The translations under genes and the position numbers were made by a program. The notes below the pieces were generated by a model. The model was not told the origin of the DNA. It was given only the letters and a program-made list of their open reading frames with translations, and did no database searches. From Myxococcota bacterium (GTDB taxonomy: Bacteria > Myxococcota > UBA727 > JABDBI01), in assembly GCA_040387835.1 (NCBI GenBank), contig JAZKCZ010000001.1, forward strand, positions 449,444 to 513,443: a stretch of DNA of 64,000 bases, read 5' to 3'. Below, piece by piece: positions 44,332 to 52,648 of the stretch (its first letter is position 1; each line of letters begins with the position of its first letter).

Positions 44332-44544
44332 ATGCAAGAATTTAGCTTACAAGAGCACGAGTATATACCCCTCTGCGATCTGTTAAAAGTGTTGAACCTT
44401 TGCCAGAGCGGGGGGCAGGCAAAAATGCTCATCTCTGAAGGGGCTGTTAAGGTCAACGGCCAAGTCGAGCTGAGAAAGCGATGCAAACTACGAATCGGTG
44501 ATATTGTCCAAATTTCAGGACAAACCGTTACCGTGATAGCGTAG
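44332..44544 (+). CDS. Small S4-domain RNA-binding protein (YbcJ-like)
   Basis: 70 residues from ATG 44332; a longer frame from 44272 overlaps the Rieske gene start and is unlikely. Almost the whole protein is an S4 fold: IPLCDLLKVLNLCQSGGQAK then LISEGAVKVNG and CKLRIGDIVQ. Such proteins bind structured RNA. It is divergent from the Rieske gene, with about 60 bases between starts. Confidence 0.88.
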   Translation: MQEFSLQEHEYIPLCDLLKVLNLCQSGGQAKMLISEGAVKVNGQVELRKRCKLRIGDIVQISGQTVTVIA

Positions 44545-44582
44545 GATTTGAGCTATCTAGCCTCACGACCAGGCGTTTTCGA

Positions 44583-44822
44583 TATTAAGCGATAATTATT
44601 TCAATATATGATACCGAAATAGTATCATATAAATGTGGCAGAAAGAATCGGCAATCTAGTGGTTCCAAGGGACCCCAGGGAAACGAGCGATTCAGAATCC
44701 AACTGGGCAAGACTATTGAAGATTTGAAAGCAAAGGTCCTGTCAGGGACAGCACCCGCGGCAGCACCGGCTAATCGCATGAAAGCCCTATTTAAGAAGCC
44801 ATTGAAAGTAGGCGCCGGTTAA
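44583..44822 (+). other. Start-less open frame in the 44545-44897 gap
   Basis: The gap between the S4 gene and grpB holds an open frame of 79 codons without ATG or GTG. It ends in FRIQLGKTIEDLKAKV, an Ala/Pro linker and a basic tail. It looks like a broken or decayed coding sequence, with the 25-bp palindrome inside it. No family is recognised. Confidence 0.35.
44606..44630. promoter_or_regulatory. 25-bp perfect inverted repeat, operator-like
   Basis: ATATGATAC and GTATCATAT flank a seven-base spacer. The position and size fit an HTH-dimer operator. It is followed by the gene-like but start-less frame at 44583-44822, so the regulated gene may be partly lost. Confidence 0.5.
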
Positions 44823-44897
44823 ACCTAGGATCCATCTTAGAATCATGAGCACGGGCTGCTTGCTCGAAACTTGTTATTTTGGTAATTAGGCGCCCTT

Positions 44898-45467
44898 ATG
44901 GATGAGCACCAACTTGCGTTTAAAATGAAAGACTTTGGCTTAGGCCTTCGCAGAAAAACCGTCGAAATCGCGCCTTACAATTGGGCCTGGGCTTCGGCTT
45001 TTGATTGGCTTGCGCAAAAAATCGAGCTTCAGTTGCGCCAAAGGGGCGGATACAAAATTGAACACATCGGCAGCACTAGCGTTCCCGGTATGACGGCTAA
45101 GCCTATTTTGGATGTCCTGCTCATCTTCGAATCAGATATGGCCGTAAATAGCGTTATCCCTTTGTTAGAACAACTGGGTTTTGTCTACAAGGGTGACGCT
45201 ATTAGCCAAGTCCAGCAGACCGAATCCGATCCAGGAAGGCACTTTTTTGCTCTCTATGACCTGGAAGGTAAAATCGACTATGCTCATTTACATTTATTTG
45301 CCGAAGACCACCCTGAATGGGAGCAAAAGGTGTATTTTCGAGACGCTTTAAGAAAAAATCCAACCTTGGCGCAAAAATATATTCAACTAAAACAAGACTT
45401 GATGAACGCTAATTCTACCCGTTTAGAATATACGCTCGGCAAGGACGCTTTTATTAATAGCCTTTAA
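44898..45467 (+). CDS. GrpB family (UPF0157) nucleotidyltransferase-fold protein
   Basis: 189 residues. IEHIGSTSVPGMTAKPILDV (residues 54-73) is the family signature in the nucleotidyltransferase fold; IDYAHLHLF follows. Some members are fused to dephospho-CoA kinase. The reaction is unknown. Its last 45 bases overlap the convergent esterase gene. Confidence 0.92.
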   Translation: MDEHQLAFKMKDFGLGLRRKTVEIAPYNWAWASAFDWLAQKIELQLRQRGGYKIEHIGSTSVPGMTAKPILDVLLIFESDMAVNSVIPLLEQLGFVYKGDAISQVQQTESDPGRHFFALYDLEGKIDYAHLHLFAEDHPEWEQKVYFRDALRKNPTLAQKYIQLKQDLMNANSTRLEYTLGKDAFINSL

Positions 45468-46328
45468 TCCCAATTTTTTGCCCAAGACAAATGCAATCCC
45501 CCTTGTGAGAGCCGCCGGAAAGACGGTGTCATGATTTTCATCGGCAAATACAACAAACGCCACTTTGAAATCTGAGCTTTTCTTGCTTTCAAGTAATCGG
45601 GCAAATCGCTGTGTCTCTTCGAGCATTGGATGTTCGGTGTTGTATTTAGTGGTTTCTCTTGAACCAACACCAAAGAATGCCTTGCCTTTGATTTCCTCAA
45701 TAGGCTGCTTCTGCTTGAAGATAAAGCCATGATCATACCAAAGCGAAGGACTTACAATGATGTAGCTTTCAAAGATTTTAGGCCTCGAAATAAGCATCCA
45801 TGCGCTGAACAGCCCACCATAGGAATGGCCTACCAGCGTTTTACTGTCAGACAGCTTGAACTCTTTTTTCAGGAATGGAACCAGCTCTTTCTCTAGAAAG
45901 TCAGCAAACTGGGGAGCACCACCAGAATGCTTTTCAAACTCTGGACCATAACCGCCACCAAGAACACGTGTTGGCGTGTAATCTCTCGTTCGATTAAGAC
46001 GATAATTAGGCGGACCATCATAAGCAACGCCAAAGACAAGGGTCTCAGGAATCCGTTTTCTGTCGCTTAGGTGTTCCGTAATCTGTTTGGCCAGCGCGAA
46101 GCTGTAGTCAGCATCTAACATAAAAAGCGAGGGGTATTTTTTACTACTATTAACTTTATAAGTCGCCGGAACATTGATGTAGATGCGATAATTTTGACCG
46201 GTGAACTTAGAGTGAATCTTTCTGATTTGCGTGTTTGGCAATACGACGGATTCAATCTGAACTGCCTTAGCGAAGCCAATGCTGGCTATAAGAAGGCCCA
46301 GGATAAAATATTTCTGACATGGATTCAT
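45423..46328 (-). CDS. Secreted esterase, IroE/Fes-like alpha/beta hydrolase
   Basis: 301 residues with a signal peptide (FILGLLIASIGFAKA). LVGHSYGGLFSAWML carries the nucleophile Ser near residue 168 and DENHDTVFP the catalytic His near the C-terminus. The family includes periplasmic siderophore esterases and S-formylglutathione-type esterases. No siderophore genes are near. Confidence 0.87.
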   Translation of the reverse strand: MNPCQKYFILGLLIASIGFAKAVQIESVVLPNTQIRKIHSKFTGQNYRIYINVPATYKVNSSKKYPSLFMLDADYSFALAKQITEHLSDRKRIPETLVFGVAYDGPPNYRLNRTRDYTPTRVLGGGYGPEFEKHSGGAPQFADFLEKELVPFLKKEFKLSDSKTLVGHSYGGLFSAWMLISRPKIFESYIIVSPSLWYDHGFIFKQKQPIEEIKGKAFFGVGSRETTKYNTEHPMLEETQRFARLLESKKSSDFKVAFVVFADENHDTVFPAALTRGIAFVLGKKLGLKAINKSVLAERIF

Positions 46329-46352
46329 GTGTTATTGAGTAACAGATCTGGC

Positions 46353-47198
46353 CTAGAGGGTCCATGCGAGTACTTCTTCGATTACTCGTTTCGATTTGTC
46401 TGCTGTGATGAGCGCCTTCCAAAGAGCCCACCCCCGAGCTCGCTCCCAGGTGGCCTGATCGAGCGAGAGAGCCTGGCGAAATACCTCCCGGCTCTCATCC
46501 TTAAATAGCGTCCATGCAATGACTAAATCGCAGGCGGGATCTCCTATACCCATACAACCGAAATCAATTACAGCACTCAGCTGTCCAATTGAGACCAGCA
46601 AATTGGTAGCAGCAACGTCTCCATGAACCCAGACACGAGAACTTTGCCAGCTCGAAGCCAGAGCGGTTTCCCATATCTGTGTTGCAGCTTTGGAATCGAT
46701 CTTGCTGCCGCAAGTTGCGATTGCTTGTCGGGTTTCGACATCATAGGTCTCCAGTGAGCCGCCACGATGGAAGTTGTGCGTCCCTGCAACAGGTCCACCT
46801 TTACTGTCAATCTTCTGAAGTGCAGTCAGGAATTCCGCTAAAGACCTAGCGAACTGGCTTAAATCAGCAATACGCTCAAACGAAGCGGTTTCGCCGTCGA
46901 TCCAACGATAGATAGACCAATGCCAGGGATAGCCTTCGGCAGGCTTTCCCATTGCCAAGGGTGTGGGGATAGGAAGAGGAAGATGGGGGGCCAACTTGGG
47001 CAACCAACGGTGTTCTTTTTCTACCTGGTCGGCATAACCTGTGGCACTAGGCAGGCGTACGAGCATGTTATCACCCAAGTGGAATGTTTTGTTATCCCAG
47101 CCGCCAAATTCGACTGGCTTCACTGACAGATTTGCCCATTCGGGAAATTGCTCTGCAATTAAGCGGCGTACCTGGTTAGTATTGAGTTCGTATGCCAT
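46353..47198 (-). CDS. Aminoglycoside phosphotransferase family kinase
   Basis: 281 residues from ATG 47198, which has AAGGGG six bases upstream; the start at 47222 is less likely. The kinase core has WVHGDVAATNLLV (catalytic Asp) and VIDFGCMGIGDPACDL (metal-binding Asp). The family phosphorylates aminoglycosides or, more often in such genomes, other small hydroxylated compounds. Confidence 0.9.
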   Translation of the reverse strand: MAYELNTNQVRRLIAEQFPEWANLSVKPVEFGGWDNKTFHLGDNMLVRLPSATGYADQVEKEHRWLPKLAPHLPLPIPTPLAMGKPAEGYPWHWSIYRWIDGETASFERIADLSQFARSLAEFLTALQKIDSKGGPVAGTHNFHRGGSLETYDVETRQAIATCGSKIDSKAATQIWETALASSWQSSRVWVHGDVAATNLLVSIGQLSAVIDFGCMGIGDPACDLVIAWTLFKDESREVFRQALSLDQATWERARGWALWKALITADKSKRVIEEVLAWTL

Positions 47199-47300
47199 TT
47201 GCCCCTTTGCCGAGATATTCATAATACAGCAAACAACACGATTTCCAAATACTCCTCCGATATTTGGCGCATTAAATCTTGAGTGCTAACTTGATATCCA

Positions 47301-48014
47301 ATGATACCTAATCACTGGCTCGCTCCATCAACCCCTGCCGAAGCAAGAATAGCGCAAAATGAAATGGCAGCTCGGATTTGCCTAAACGATAATTTTTTGC
47401 AAACCATTCGGTATGTTGGCGGCGTTGATGTCAGTAATATGCCCCTTGACCCGGCTGAGATGATTTATTGTGCTTCTGTTGTTCTCTCGTATCCAGATTT
47501 AACTGTTCGAGAAACAAAAACCCAAGAAGGGCAGCAGAAATTTCCCTACATCCCCGGTTTGCTTGGCTTTCGAGAGGCACCCACCCTTGTAAAGGCTTTC
47601 AACAAATTGGCGTTAAGACCTGATGTGATTATGGTAGATGGTCATGGCATCAGCCATCCACGCCGTTTAGGGGTCGCGACTCACCTGGGATTGCTACTCG
47701 ACATCCCGACCATCGGTGTGGCTAAGTCAATTTTGGTTGGCGAGCCAGCCTCAACACTGGGGGAAGAACCAGGGTCTATGACGCCTTTGGTTTGGAAAGG
47801 ACAAGAGATTGGTATGCTATTGCGCTCTAAAAAACGATGCAAACCGCTTATAATTTCAGCAGGTCACAAAATCACATTAACGACTGCATTAGATTTGGTT
47901 TTAAAATGCCTTCATGGTTACCGACTTCCTGAGCCAACGAGACAAGCTCATCTTGCCGCGAATGTATCCCGCAACATGACTTCTATCAACGCCAATACTT
48001 TACCGCTTTTCTAA
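47301..48014 (+). CDS. nfi: Endonuclease V
   Basis: 237 residues. GGVDVS with the first metal Asp (residue 42), GLLGFREAP with Glu, DGHGISHPRRLGVA with Asp and SAGHKI are all present in order. The enzyme nicks DNA near deoxyinosine to start repair of deaminated adenine. A degenerate copy of its 5' part lies at 40052-40099. It overlaps the convergent YoaK-like gene by 15 bases. Confidence 0.95.
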   Translation: MIPNHWLAPSTPAEARIAQNEMAARICLNDNFLQTIRYVGGVDVSNMPLDPAEMIYCASVVLSYPDLTVRETKTQEGQQKFPYIPGLLGFREAPTLVKAFNKLALRPDVIMVDGHGISHPRRLGVATHLGLLLDIPTIGVAKSILVGEPASTLGEEPGSMTPLVWKGQEIGMLLRSKKRCKPLIISAGHKITLTTALDLVLKCLHGYRLPEPTRQAHLAANVSRNMTSINANTLPLF

Positions 48015-48764
48015 CGCCCGCAAACGTTCTAGCTCATCCAGCGTTCTACTCACTAATCCAACGGCCAGAAGGACAATAATCGAAGTAAAAAAAGGCACCA
48101 ATAGTCCACGGTAGTTAAGTTGTTCACAGACGAGCACCGAAAGAATTGAGCCGCTTGTAAATCCAATAAAAATTAATATTCGGGAAAGATTGGCTCCCTG
48201 ACTAATCTCAAGCTCTTTTCTGTGGAGGTTTCCCAGATAAATGCGCGCAAGGTCGGAGCCGATATCTGTGCTGATTCCCGTTAAGTGAGTAGTTTTGATC
48301 TGTCCTCTGGTCATAATGGAAAAACATGCGTTCTGAAGACCGCAAAGAAACGAAAGGGCGAAGAGCAGAATGAAGTCTCTTAGTGTTACAAGCTCTTCAC
48401 CAAAAGGCCCGAAGAGGCCATTGCTGCCAAAAAAGACTAGAAGGATAAGAATGATTGGCATTGCAGCAATCAAGTACTCAAAATGGGGTCTTTGGCCTTG
48501 CTCAATCCTTGCAATCGTAAATACACCGCTCGTGAATGCTCCCAGAATAAATGAACCTGGAAAGGCTAAAAGTTCGAGAGCAAACAAAAAATTTGTCCCT
48601 GCAAGTGACAATCCGATCTGGGTTCCAAAACCGGTTACATGTGAGACGTACCGACCGCATGAAAGAAATCCAAAGGCGTTGATAAAACCAGCTTGAAATC
48701 CTAAAAGACCCCACAAAAAAATATAGGGTTTGCGTGTAAATTCTTCCCGTTCTAACCGATACAT
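48000..48764 (-). CDS. DUF1275 (YoaK-like) membrane protein
   Basis: 254 residues with six to seven membrane segments. GFINAFGFLSCGRYVSHVTG near the N-terminus and CGLQNACFSIMTRGQIKTTH in the middle are the DUF1275 hallmarks. The function of the family is not known; it is widely found as a single gene. Confidence 0.88.
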   Translation of the reverse strand: MYRLEREEFTRKPYIFLWGLLGFQAGFINAFGFLSCGRYVSHVTGFGTQIGLSLAGTNFLFALELLAFPGSFILGAFTSGVFTIARIEQGQRPHFEYLIAAMPIILILLVFFGSNGLFGPFGEELVTLRDFILLFALSFLCGLQNACFSIMTRGQIKTTHLTGISTDIGSDLARIYLGNLHRKELEISQGANLSRILIFIGFTSGSILSVLVCEQLNYRGLLVPFFTSIIVLLAVGLVSRTLDELERLRALEKR

Positions 48765-48814
48765 GCCGCTCCTCTATGATGGTGTATATAGCGGCGAAAA
48801 TAAAATTTGGAAAT

Positions 48815-48858
48815 CGCTGCTTGTAGCGCTAGACGTGGTGGCCTAGACGCAAGCAGCG
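48815..48858 (-). terminator. Hairpin after the SemiSWEET gene
   Basis: CGCTGCTTG and CAAGCAGCG pair across 26 bases that include two CTAGACG copies. Read on the minus strand it follows the SemiSWEET stop by eight bases and leads into an AT-rich stretch, as expected for a terminator. Confidence 0.5.
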
Positions 48859-48866
48859 AGAATACA

Positions 48867-49283
48867 TCAAGCGCGGACTGCGGCGACTTGATCCACTACC
48901 GGCAGCATCCCATACATCCATTTAAGATATATAAAAGCGGCTGTGAAGATGCCATTGAGGGTCGAATGTCCCAGCACGATCCAATCTCTTTTAAAAAACG
49001 CATAGACTAAATAGCAAAACGTAGCGGCAACACGTGTGCCAAGAGAGCTTTGGGAAATATTTTTTGCGTCTTTAGTCTGATAAACTCTCCATATCTGCAA
49101 CGGCGTGCTCATAGTCGATAGAACAACGGCAGCAATTCCAAACAACTGAATTATAACCGTTTCAGTCAGAGATGCCTCATAGGCAGGAGGCGTACTCTTA
49201 GATTCAGAAGGTGCCGCTGATCCTGAATCCCCGACCGCGCTTACGCTGACCACGATTACCAAGAAAATCAACATAAGTTTCAT
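48867..49283 (-). CDS. SemiSWEET/PQ-loop membrane protein
   Basis: 138 residues. A 20-residue signal-like segment and a Ser/Pro linker precede three membrane helices. The first has STPLQIWRVYQTKDAKNIS, the PQ-loop motif of SemiSWEET sugar transporters. Normal SemiSWEETs have about 90 residues and no signal peptide, so the N-terminal extension is unusual. Confidence 0.75.
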   Translation of the reverse strand: MKLMLIFLVIVVSVSAVGDSGSAAPSESKSTPPAYEASLTETVIIQLFGIAAVVLSTMSTPLQIWRVYQTKDAKNISQSSLGTRVAATFCYLVYAFFKRDWIVLGHSTLNGIFTAAFIYLKWMYGMLPVVDQVAAVRA

Positions 49284-49342
49284 GGTTATTTCATACTCGT
49301 CACAAATCCATTATCAATGGGTTGGGTGGGGACAAGATGGCT

Positions 49343-50107
49343 CTAGCCACCCCATGAAATGCCACCATCCACTGTTACTGCTATGCCGGTGATATATCGC
49401 GACGCTCGGTTACAGGCAAGCAGCAGTATAACTCCATCTAAATCACTGGGGATGCCTACAAAACCCAGAGGATTATCAGCAGCCATCATTTTTGGATCAT
49501 ATTTGTCTGTCATCGGCGTGTGAAACCAGCCAGGCGCGATGCAATTGATACGGATTTGGTGCGGGGATAGCTCCCCTACAAGAGCCTTGGTCAACTGAAT
49601 CACCCCGGCTTTCGAAGCGCTATAGCCCGTGGATCCCGCGCTGAGGCAATTCTGGCCGTTGACACTCGAAATATTGATAATCGAACCGGGGATTTTCCAT
49701 GCCTTCATGTGACTAGCAACCGCCTTAGTTATATGCCAAAGACCAGTCAGGTTTGTTTGAATATTGGCTTCAAAACTCTCTTCGGGGACTTCATTGAAGA
49801 TAAAAGTTTTTTGGGCAACGCCAGCATTGTTGACTAAGATATCAATGCGTTCGCCCTGGTTAGTCAGACGCTCTATCGCCGGATAGATTTGTTCTGGCTT
49901 AGAAATATCCAGAATCAGCAGGTCTACTTGGCCGCCTTGAGACTGCAGCTCGGCTTTAAGTATTTCGAGTTGTTCCTTGCGCCGTGCCGCAATAATTACT
50001 TTGGCGCCAGCTTTAGATAAGCATTTAGCAAAACCCCAACCAAGGCCACTAGACGCTCCAGTTATAAGAGCAGTTTTTCCGGACAAGTCAAAAAGTGCCT
50101 GAGTCAT
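49343..50107 (-). CDS. SDR-family oxidoreductase
   Basis: 254 residues. The NAD(P) site TGASSGLGWG is at residues 17-26, NNAG follows near residue 92, the catalytic Tyr/Lys are in YSASKAG, and INCIAPGWFHTPM is the substrate loop. It is a classical SDR (gluconate 5-dehydrogenase-like); the substrate is unknown. It lies 18 bases after the hydrolase gene, so they probably form an operon. Confidence 0.93.
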   Translation of the reverse strand: MTQALFDLSGKTALITGASSGLGWGFAKCLSKAGAKVIIAARRKEQLEILKAELQSQGGQVDLLILDISKPEQIYPAIERLTNQGERIDILVNNAGVAQKTFIFNEVPEESFEANIQTNLTGLWHITKAVASHMKAWKIPGSIINISSVNGQNCLSAGSTGYSASKAGVIQLTKALVGELSPHQIRINCIAPGWFHTPMTDKYDPKMMAADNPLGFVGIPSDLDGVILLLACNRASRYITGIAVTVDGGISWGG

Positions 50108-50125
50108 GCTTGAAATGGCCTCGTA

Positions 50126-50686
50126 TTAAACATGTTTGCCAATGAGCTGAACAATTTCTGGGAACGATTCTTTGACCCGGTCTCCACCGAAATGGCCTTG
50201 GTCGCTATATTCAAAATACTCGGGAGCTAACATGTCTCGAATATGGCGCGGTTCCTCAATAGGAATCCACGGGTCGTCAGTTGAGGCAAACAGAGCAACC
50301 CAGCTTTGATTTTGCTTAATCGCTGCCCAGTTCCAAGGCCGGTCAAAGTAGCCGCTAAGTTTTTCATTTTCGTTATCCAAGTCAGTGTAATAGGCTCCGA
50401 CCAATACGGAGCCCAAAATCTTATTGCTTTCTGCAAACCGCATCGCAGCGATGGCACCTGAGGAATGGCCGATTAGAATGGTATTTTTATCCGCGCCGAG
50501 CTCATCTTTCAAAAAAGGAATCCAATATGATTCACGTGCCAAGACGTTATCGGGAAATTCGCTGGCAATCACGGTCAAGCCAAGTTGTTTTAACTCGCGT
50601 TTCAGGTACGGAAACCAACTGTCATTGGGGCCACCCCCACCATTGCCTGGTATGAAAATTACTTTGGTATTTGAGATGGCAGTCAT
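50126..50686 (-). CDS. RBBP9/YdeN-type serine hydrolase
   Basis: 186 residues. VIFIPGNGGGGPNDSWFPYL at the N-terminus and LIGHSSGAIAAMRFAE with the nucleophile Ser are typical of this small hydrolase family; HFGGDRVKESFPEI near the end carries the catalytic His. A remnant of its 3' end is found at 39988-40043. Confidence 0.88.
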   Translation of the reverse strand: MTAISNTKVIFIPGNGGGGPNDSWFPYLKRELKQLGLTVIASEFPDNVLARESYWIPFLKDELGADKNTILIGHSSGAIAAMRFAESNKILGSVLVGAYYTDLDNENEKLSGYFDRPWNWAAIKQNQSWVALFASTDDPWIPIEEPRHIRDMLAPEYFEYSDQGHFGGDRVKESFPEIVQLIGKHV

Positions 50687-50861
50687 ATGTGCCCATATTT
50701 ATCCTAAAACCCAAAGACAGCAACAAGTGACTGTCCTGTTGCGATCCTAAGTGTGGGAAACCCGATTCGGAATATTCATCGCCAGGCTAACCGTTAAGAA
50801 CGCCAAGAGCTGATTCTTGCCCTGCATCGAATCATTCACGCTTTCACATGGACTCGGACAA

Positions 50862-52079
50862 ATGATCACAAAACCCTATGATTTGGTTCTTTTCGGCGCA
50901 AGTAGTTTTGTGGGGCAAATCACTGCACGTTATCTTGCTCAACACTATGGTTCAGGAAGTAACCTAACTTGGGCAATCGCAGGCCGCTCTCAGCAGAAGC
51001 TCGCGGAGCTTAAAAGCAGTTTTGGCCTAAAAGGCAGCGCCTTACCTATTATCGTTGCAGACGCCAATTCAGAAGGTGAACTTGTTGCCATGTGTAAGCA
51101 AGCAAGGGTCGTTATTTCTACCGTTGGGCCGTATGACTTATACGGTAGTAAATTAGTCGATGCATGCGCCAAGACAGGCACAGATTACGTTGATTTAACC
51201 GGTGAGAATCTTTGGGTTAAATCGATGATTGACCAGCACGAAAAGGCCGCTCAAAAGTCTGGCGCTCGAATCATCCATGGCTGCGGCTTTGACTCTATTC
51301 CAAGCGATATGGGCGTCTGGTTCTTACAACAGCATCTTAAAAACACTTTTGGAGAGACAGCAAACCATATCCAAATGCATGTACGTGCCATGAAGGGCGG
51401 CTTTTCCGGCGGCACCGTGGCAAGTCTGAGCAACCTGTTCGAGAAAGCTAGTAGTGATAAGAAACTGTTGCGCAAACTTTCGGACCCATACCTACTTTGT
51501 CCGCCCAATACGCCGCGCCAAGCGGGTCAAAAGCCGATTAGCAGCGCAAGCTTTGATAAGAAAACTCAATCCTGGATAGCGCCCTTTTTCATGTCACCCA
51601 CCAACGAAGGCGTGGTACTGCGTTCCAATATGTTTAATCATTACGCTGATGATTTCGTATACCAAGAGGCCATGAGCTTTGGCAACAAAACCAAGAGTTC
51701 ACCAATGGCCTACCTGGTAAGTGGCTCTCTAAAAACTTTTTTAGGTGCTATGGCGCTTAAACCCACCCGAACTGCCTTAAAATGGGTACTTCCAAAACCT
51801 GGCGAAGGCCCAAGCAAGAAATCGCAGGAAGCAGGATATTTTGATTTACGCTTTTTTGCCGAAACCCGCACTGGACGCGTCTTAAACGCCCAAGTTAAAG
51901 GGATCCGCGACCCTGGATACGGTGCAACCGCAAGAATGCTTGCAGAGGCAGCCATTTGCCTAACTCAAATGCCTAAATCTGATAACACCGGTGGAATTTG
52001 GACACCGGCCTCCATATTCGACCAGCGGCTTATCGATCGTCTGACCCAAAATGCGGGTATGACATTTCAAGTGCTGTAA
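50862..52079 (+). CDS. Saccharopine dehydrogenase-like oxidoreductase
   Basis: 405 residues from ATG 50862; a start at 50817 would add an unlikely leader. YDLVLFGASSFVGQITARYL is the NAD(P)-binding opening and TVGPYDLYGSKLVDACA plus GTDYVDLTGE follow as in the trans-acting enoyl reductase/saccharopine dehydrogenase-like group, which often acts on lipids. A late basic-hydrophobic stretch may touch membranes. Confidence 0.9.
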   Translation: MITKPYDLVLFGASSFVGQITARYLAQHYGSGSNLTWAIAGRSQQKLAELKSSFGLKGSALPIIVADANSEGELVAMCKQARVVISTVGPYDLYGSKLVDACAKTGTDYVDLTGENLWVKSMIDQHEKAAQKSGARIIHGCGFDSIPSDMGVWFLQQHLKNTFGETANHIQMHVRAMKGGFSGGTVASLSNLFEKASSDKKLLRKLSDPYLLCPPNTPRQAGQKPISSASFDKKTQSWIAPFFMSPTNEGVVLRSNMFNHYADDFVYQEAMSFGNKTKSSPMAYLVSGSLKTFLGAMALKPTRTALKWVLPKPGEGPSKKSQEAGYFDLRFFAETRTGRVLNAQVKGIRDPGYGATARMLAEAAICLTQMPKSDNTGGIWTPASIFDQRLIDRLTQNAGMTFQVL

Positions 52080-52128
52080 GTTGAACAACAAATACTTACC
52101 CTAAAAACACAATTAAATTTCCACGCAA

Positions 52129-52137
52129 TGCTATACT
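52129..52137 (+). promoter_or_regulatory. Extended -10 promoter of the 14-residue peptide
   Basis: TGCTATACT is an extended -10 (TG-N-TATACT). No convincing -35 is present. The transcript would start just before the AGGAGG Shine-Dalgarno at 52146-52151. Confidence 0.5.
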
Positions 52138-52158
52138 GTTAATACAGGAGGAAACACC

Positions 52159-52203
52159 ATGCCTACTAAAAAAGCTTCGAAGAAAAAAACCACCAAAAAA
52201 TAG
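52159..52203 (+). CDS. 14-residue lysine-rich peptide
   Basis: MPTKKASKKKTTKK, seven lysines out of 14. It has a perfect AGGAGG Shine-Dalgarno at ideal distance, an extended -10 upstream and a hairpin downstream, so it looks like a real expressed mini-gene. The sequence resembles tails of histone H1-like or ribosome-associated basic peptides. Function unknown. Confidence 0.6.
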   Translation: MPTKKASKKKTTKK

Positions 52204-52210
52204 TCACCAT

Positions 52211-52255
52211 TAATCCCCAGCAGGAAATCTTTTTAATGAAATCTACTGGGGATTA
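52211..52255. terminator. Bidirectional hairpin between the peptide gene and cupin gene
   Basis: TAATCCCCAG and CTGGGGATTA form a ten-base stem around a 25-base loop that contains two GAAATCT copies and a T run. It separates two convergent genes. Confidence 0.45.
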
Positions 52256-52264
52256 TCGAATTGC

Positions 52265-52648
52265 TTAAGCTGCTTTGAACGGAAGTACTGCGCCCGGATC
52301 CAGAACGACATACAGGCGGCGCCAGGGGTCGTTATTTACTAATTTCCACGAGTGACCACTGCCTGCTGTGTCCTCTGCCAGCAAGACGTCGCCTGGCCTC
52401 AGTGTAAAATGTTGCCCGCCACGTGTCTGAAAGTCCAGGATACCACTTAAGGTAATCACCAGTTGACGGGTCGGTGCGTCATGCCATTCAAATGCACCGC
52501 CGGTTGGTGTTTCTTGAAAGGAGGCCTTAGTCACCGGGAAACTACCGCTTTCGATGTCCCCGTTGGTGCCCAGTTTTAAATTTATAACGCCTTCTTCGAA
52601 ATAAGAGTTCTCGTCCTCTCCTGTCCAGATGCGGATACATTTTATCAT
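52265..52648 (-). CDS. Small cupin-domain protein
   Basis: 127 residues. The cupin barrel is seen in WHDAPTRQLVITLSGILDF and LRPGDVLLAEDTAGSGHSW, with His residues suited to bind a metal. The enzyme activity is unknown. Its start overlaps the mqo stop by one base (TGATG), so it is co-translated with mqo. Confidence 0.85.
   Translation of the reverse strand: MIKCIRIWTGEDENSYFEEGVINLKLGTNGDIESGSFPVTKASFQETPTGGAFEWHDAPTRQLVITLSGILDFQTRGGQHFTLRPGDVLLAEDTAGSGHSWKLVNNDPWRRLYVVLDPGAVLPFKAA

Noticed and set aside
44490-44510. ACTACGAATC near 44.5 kb as a further tRNA-arm copy
   Set aside because: Only ten bases match, and they lie in the S4 coding sequence; a chance match is likely.
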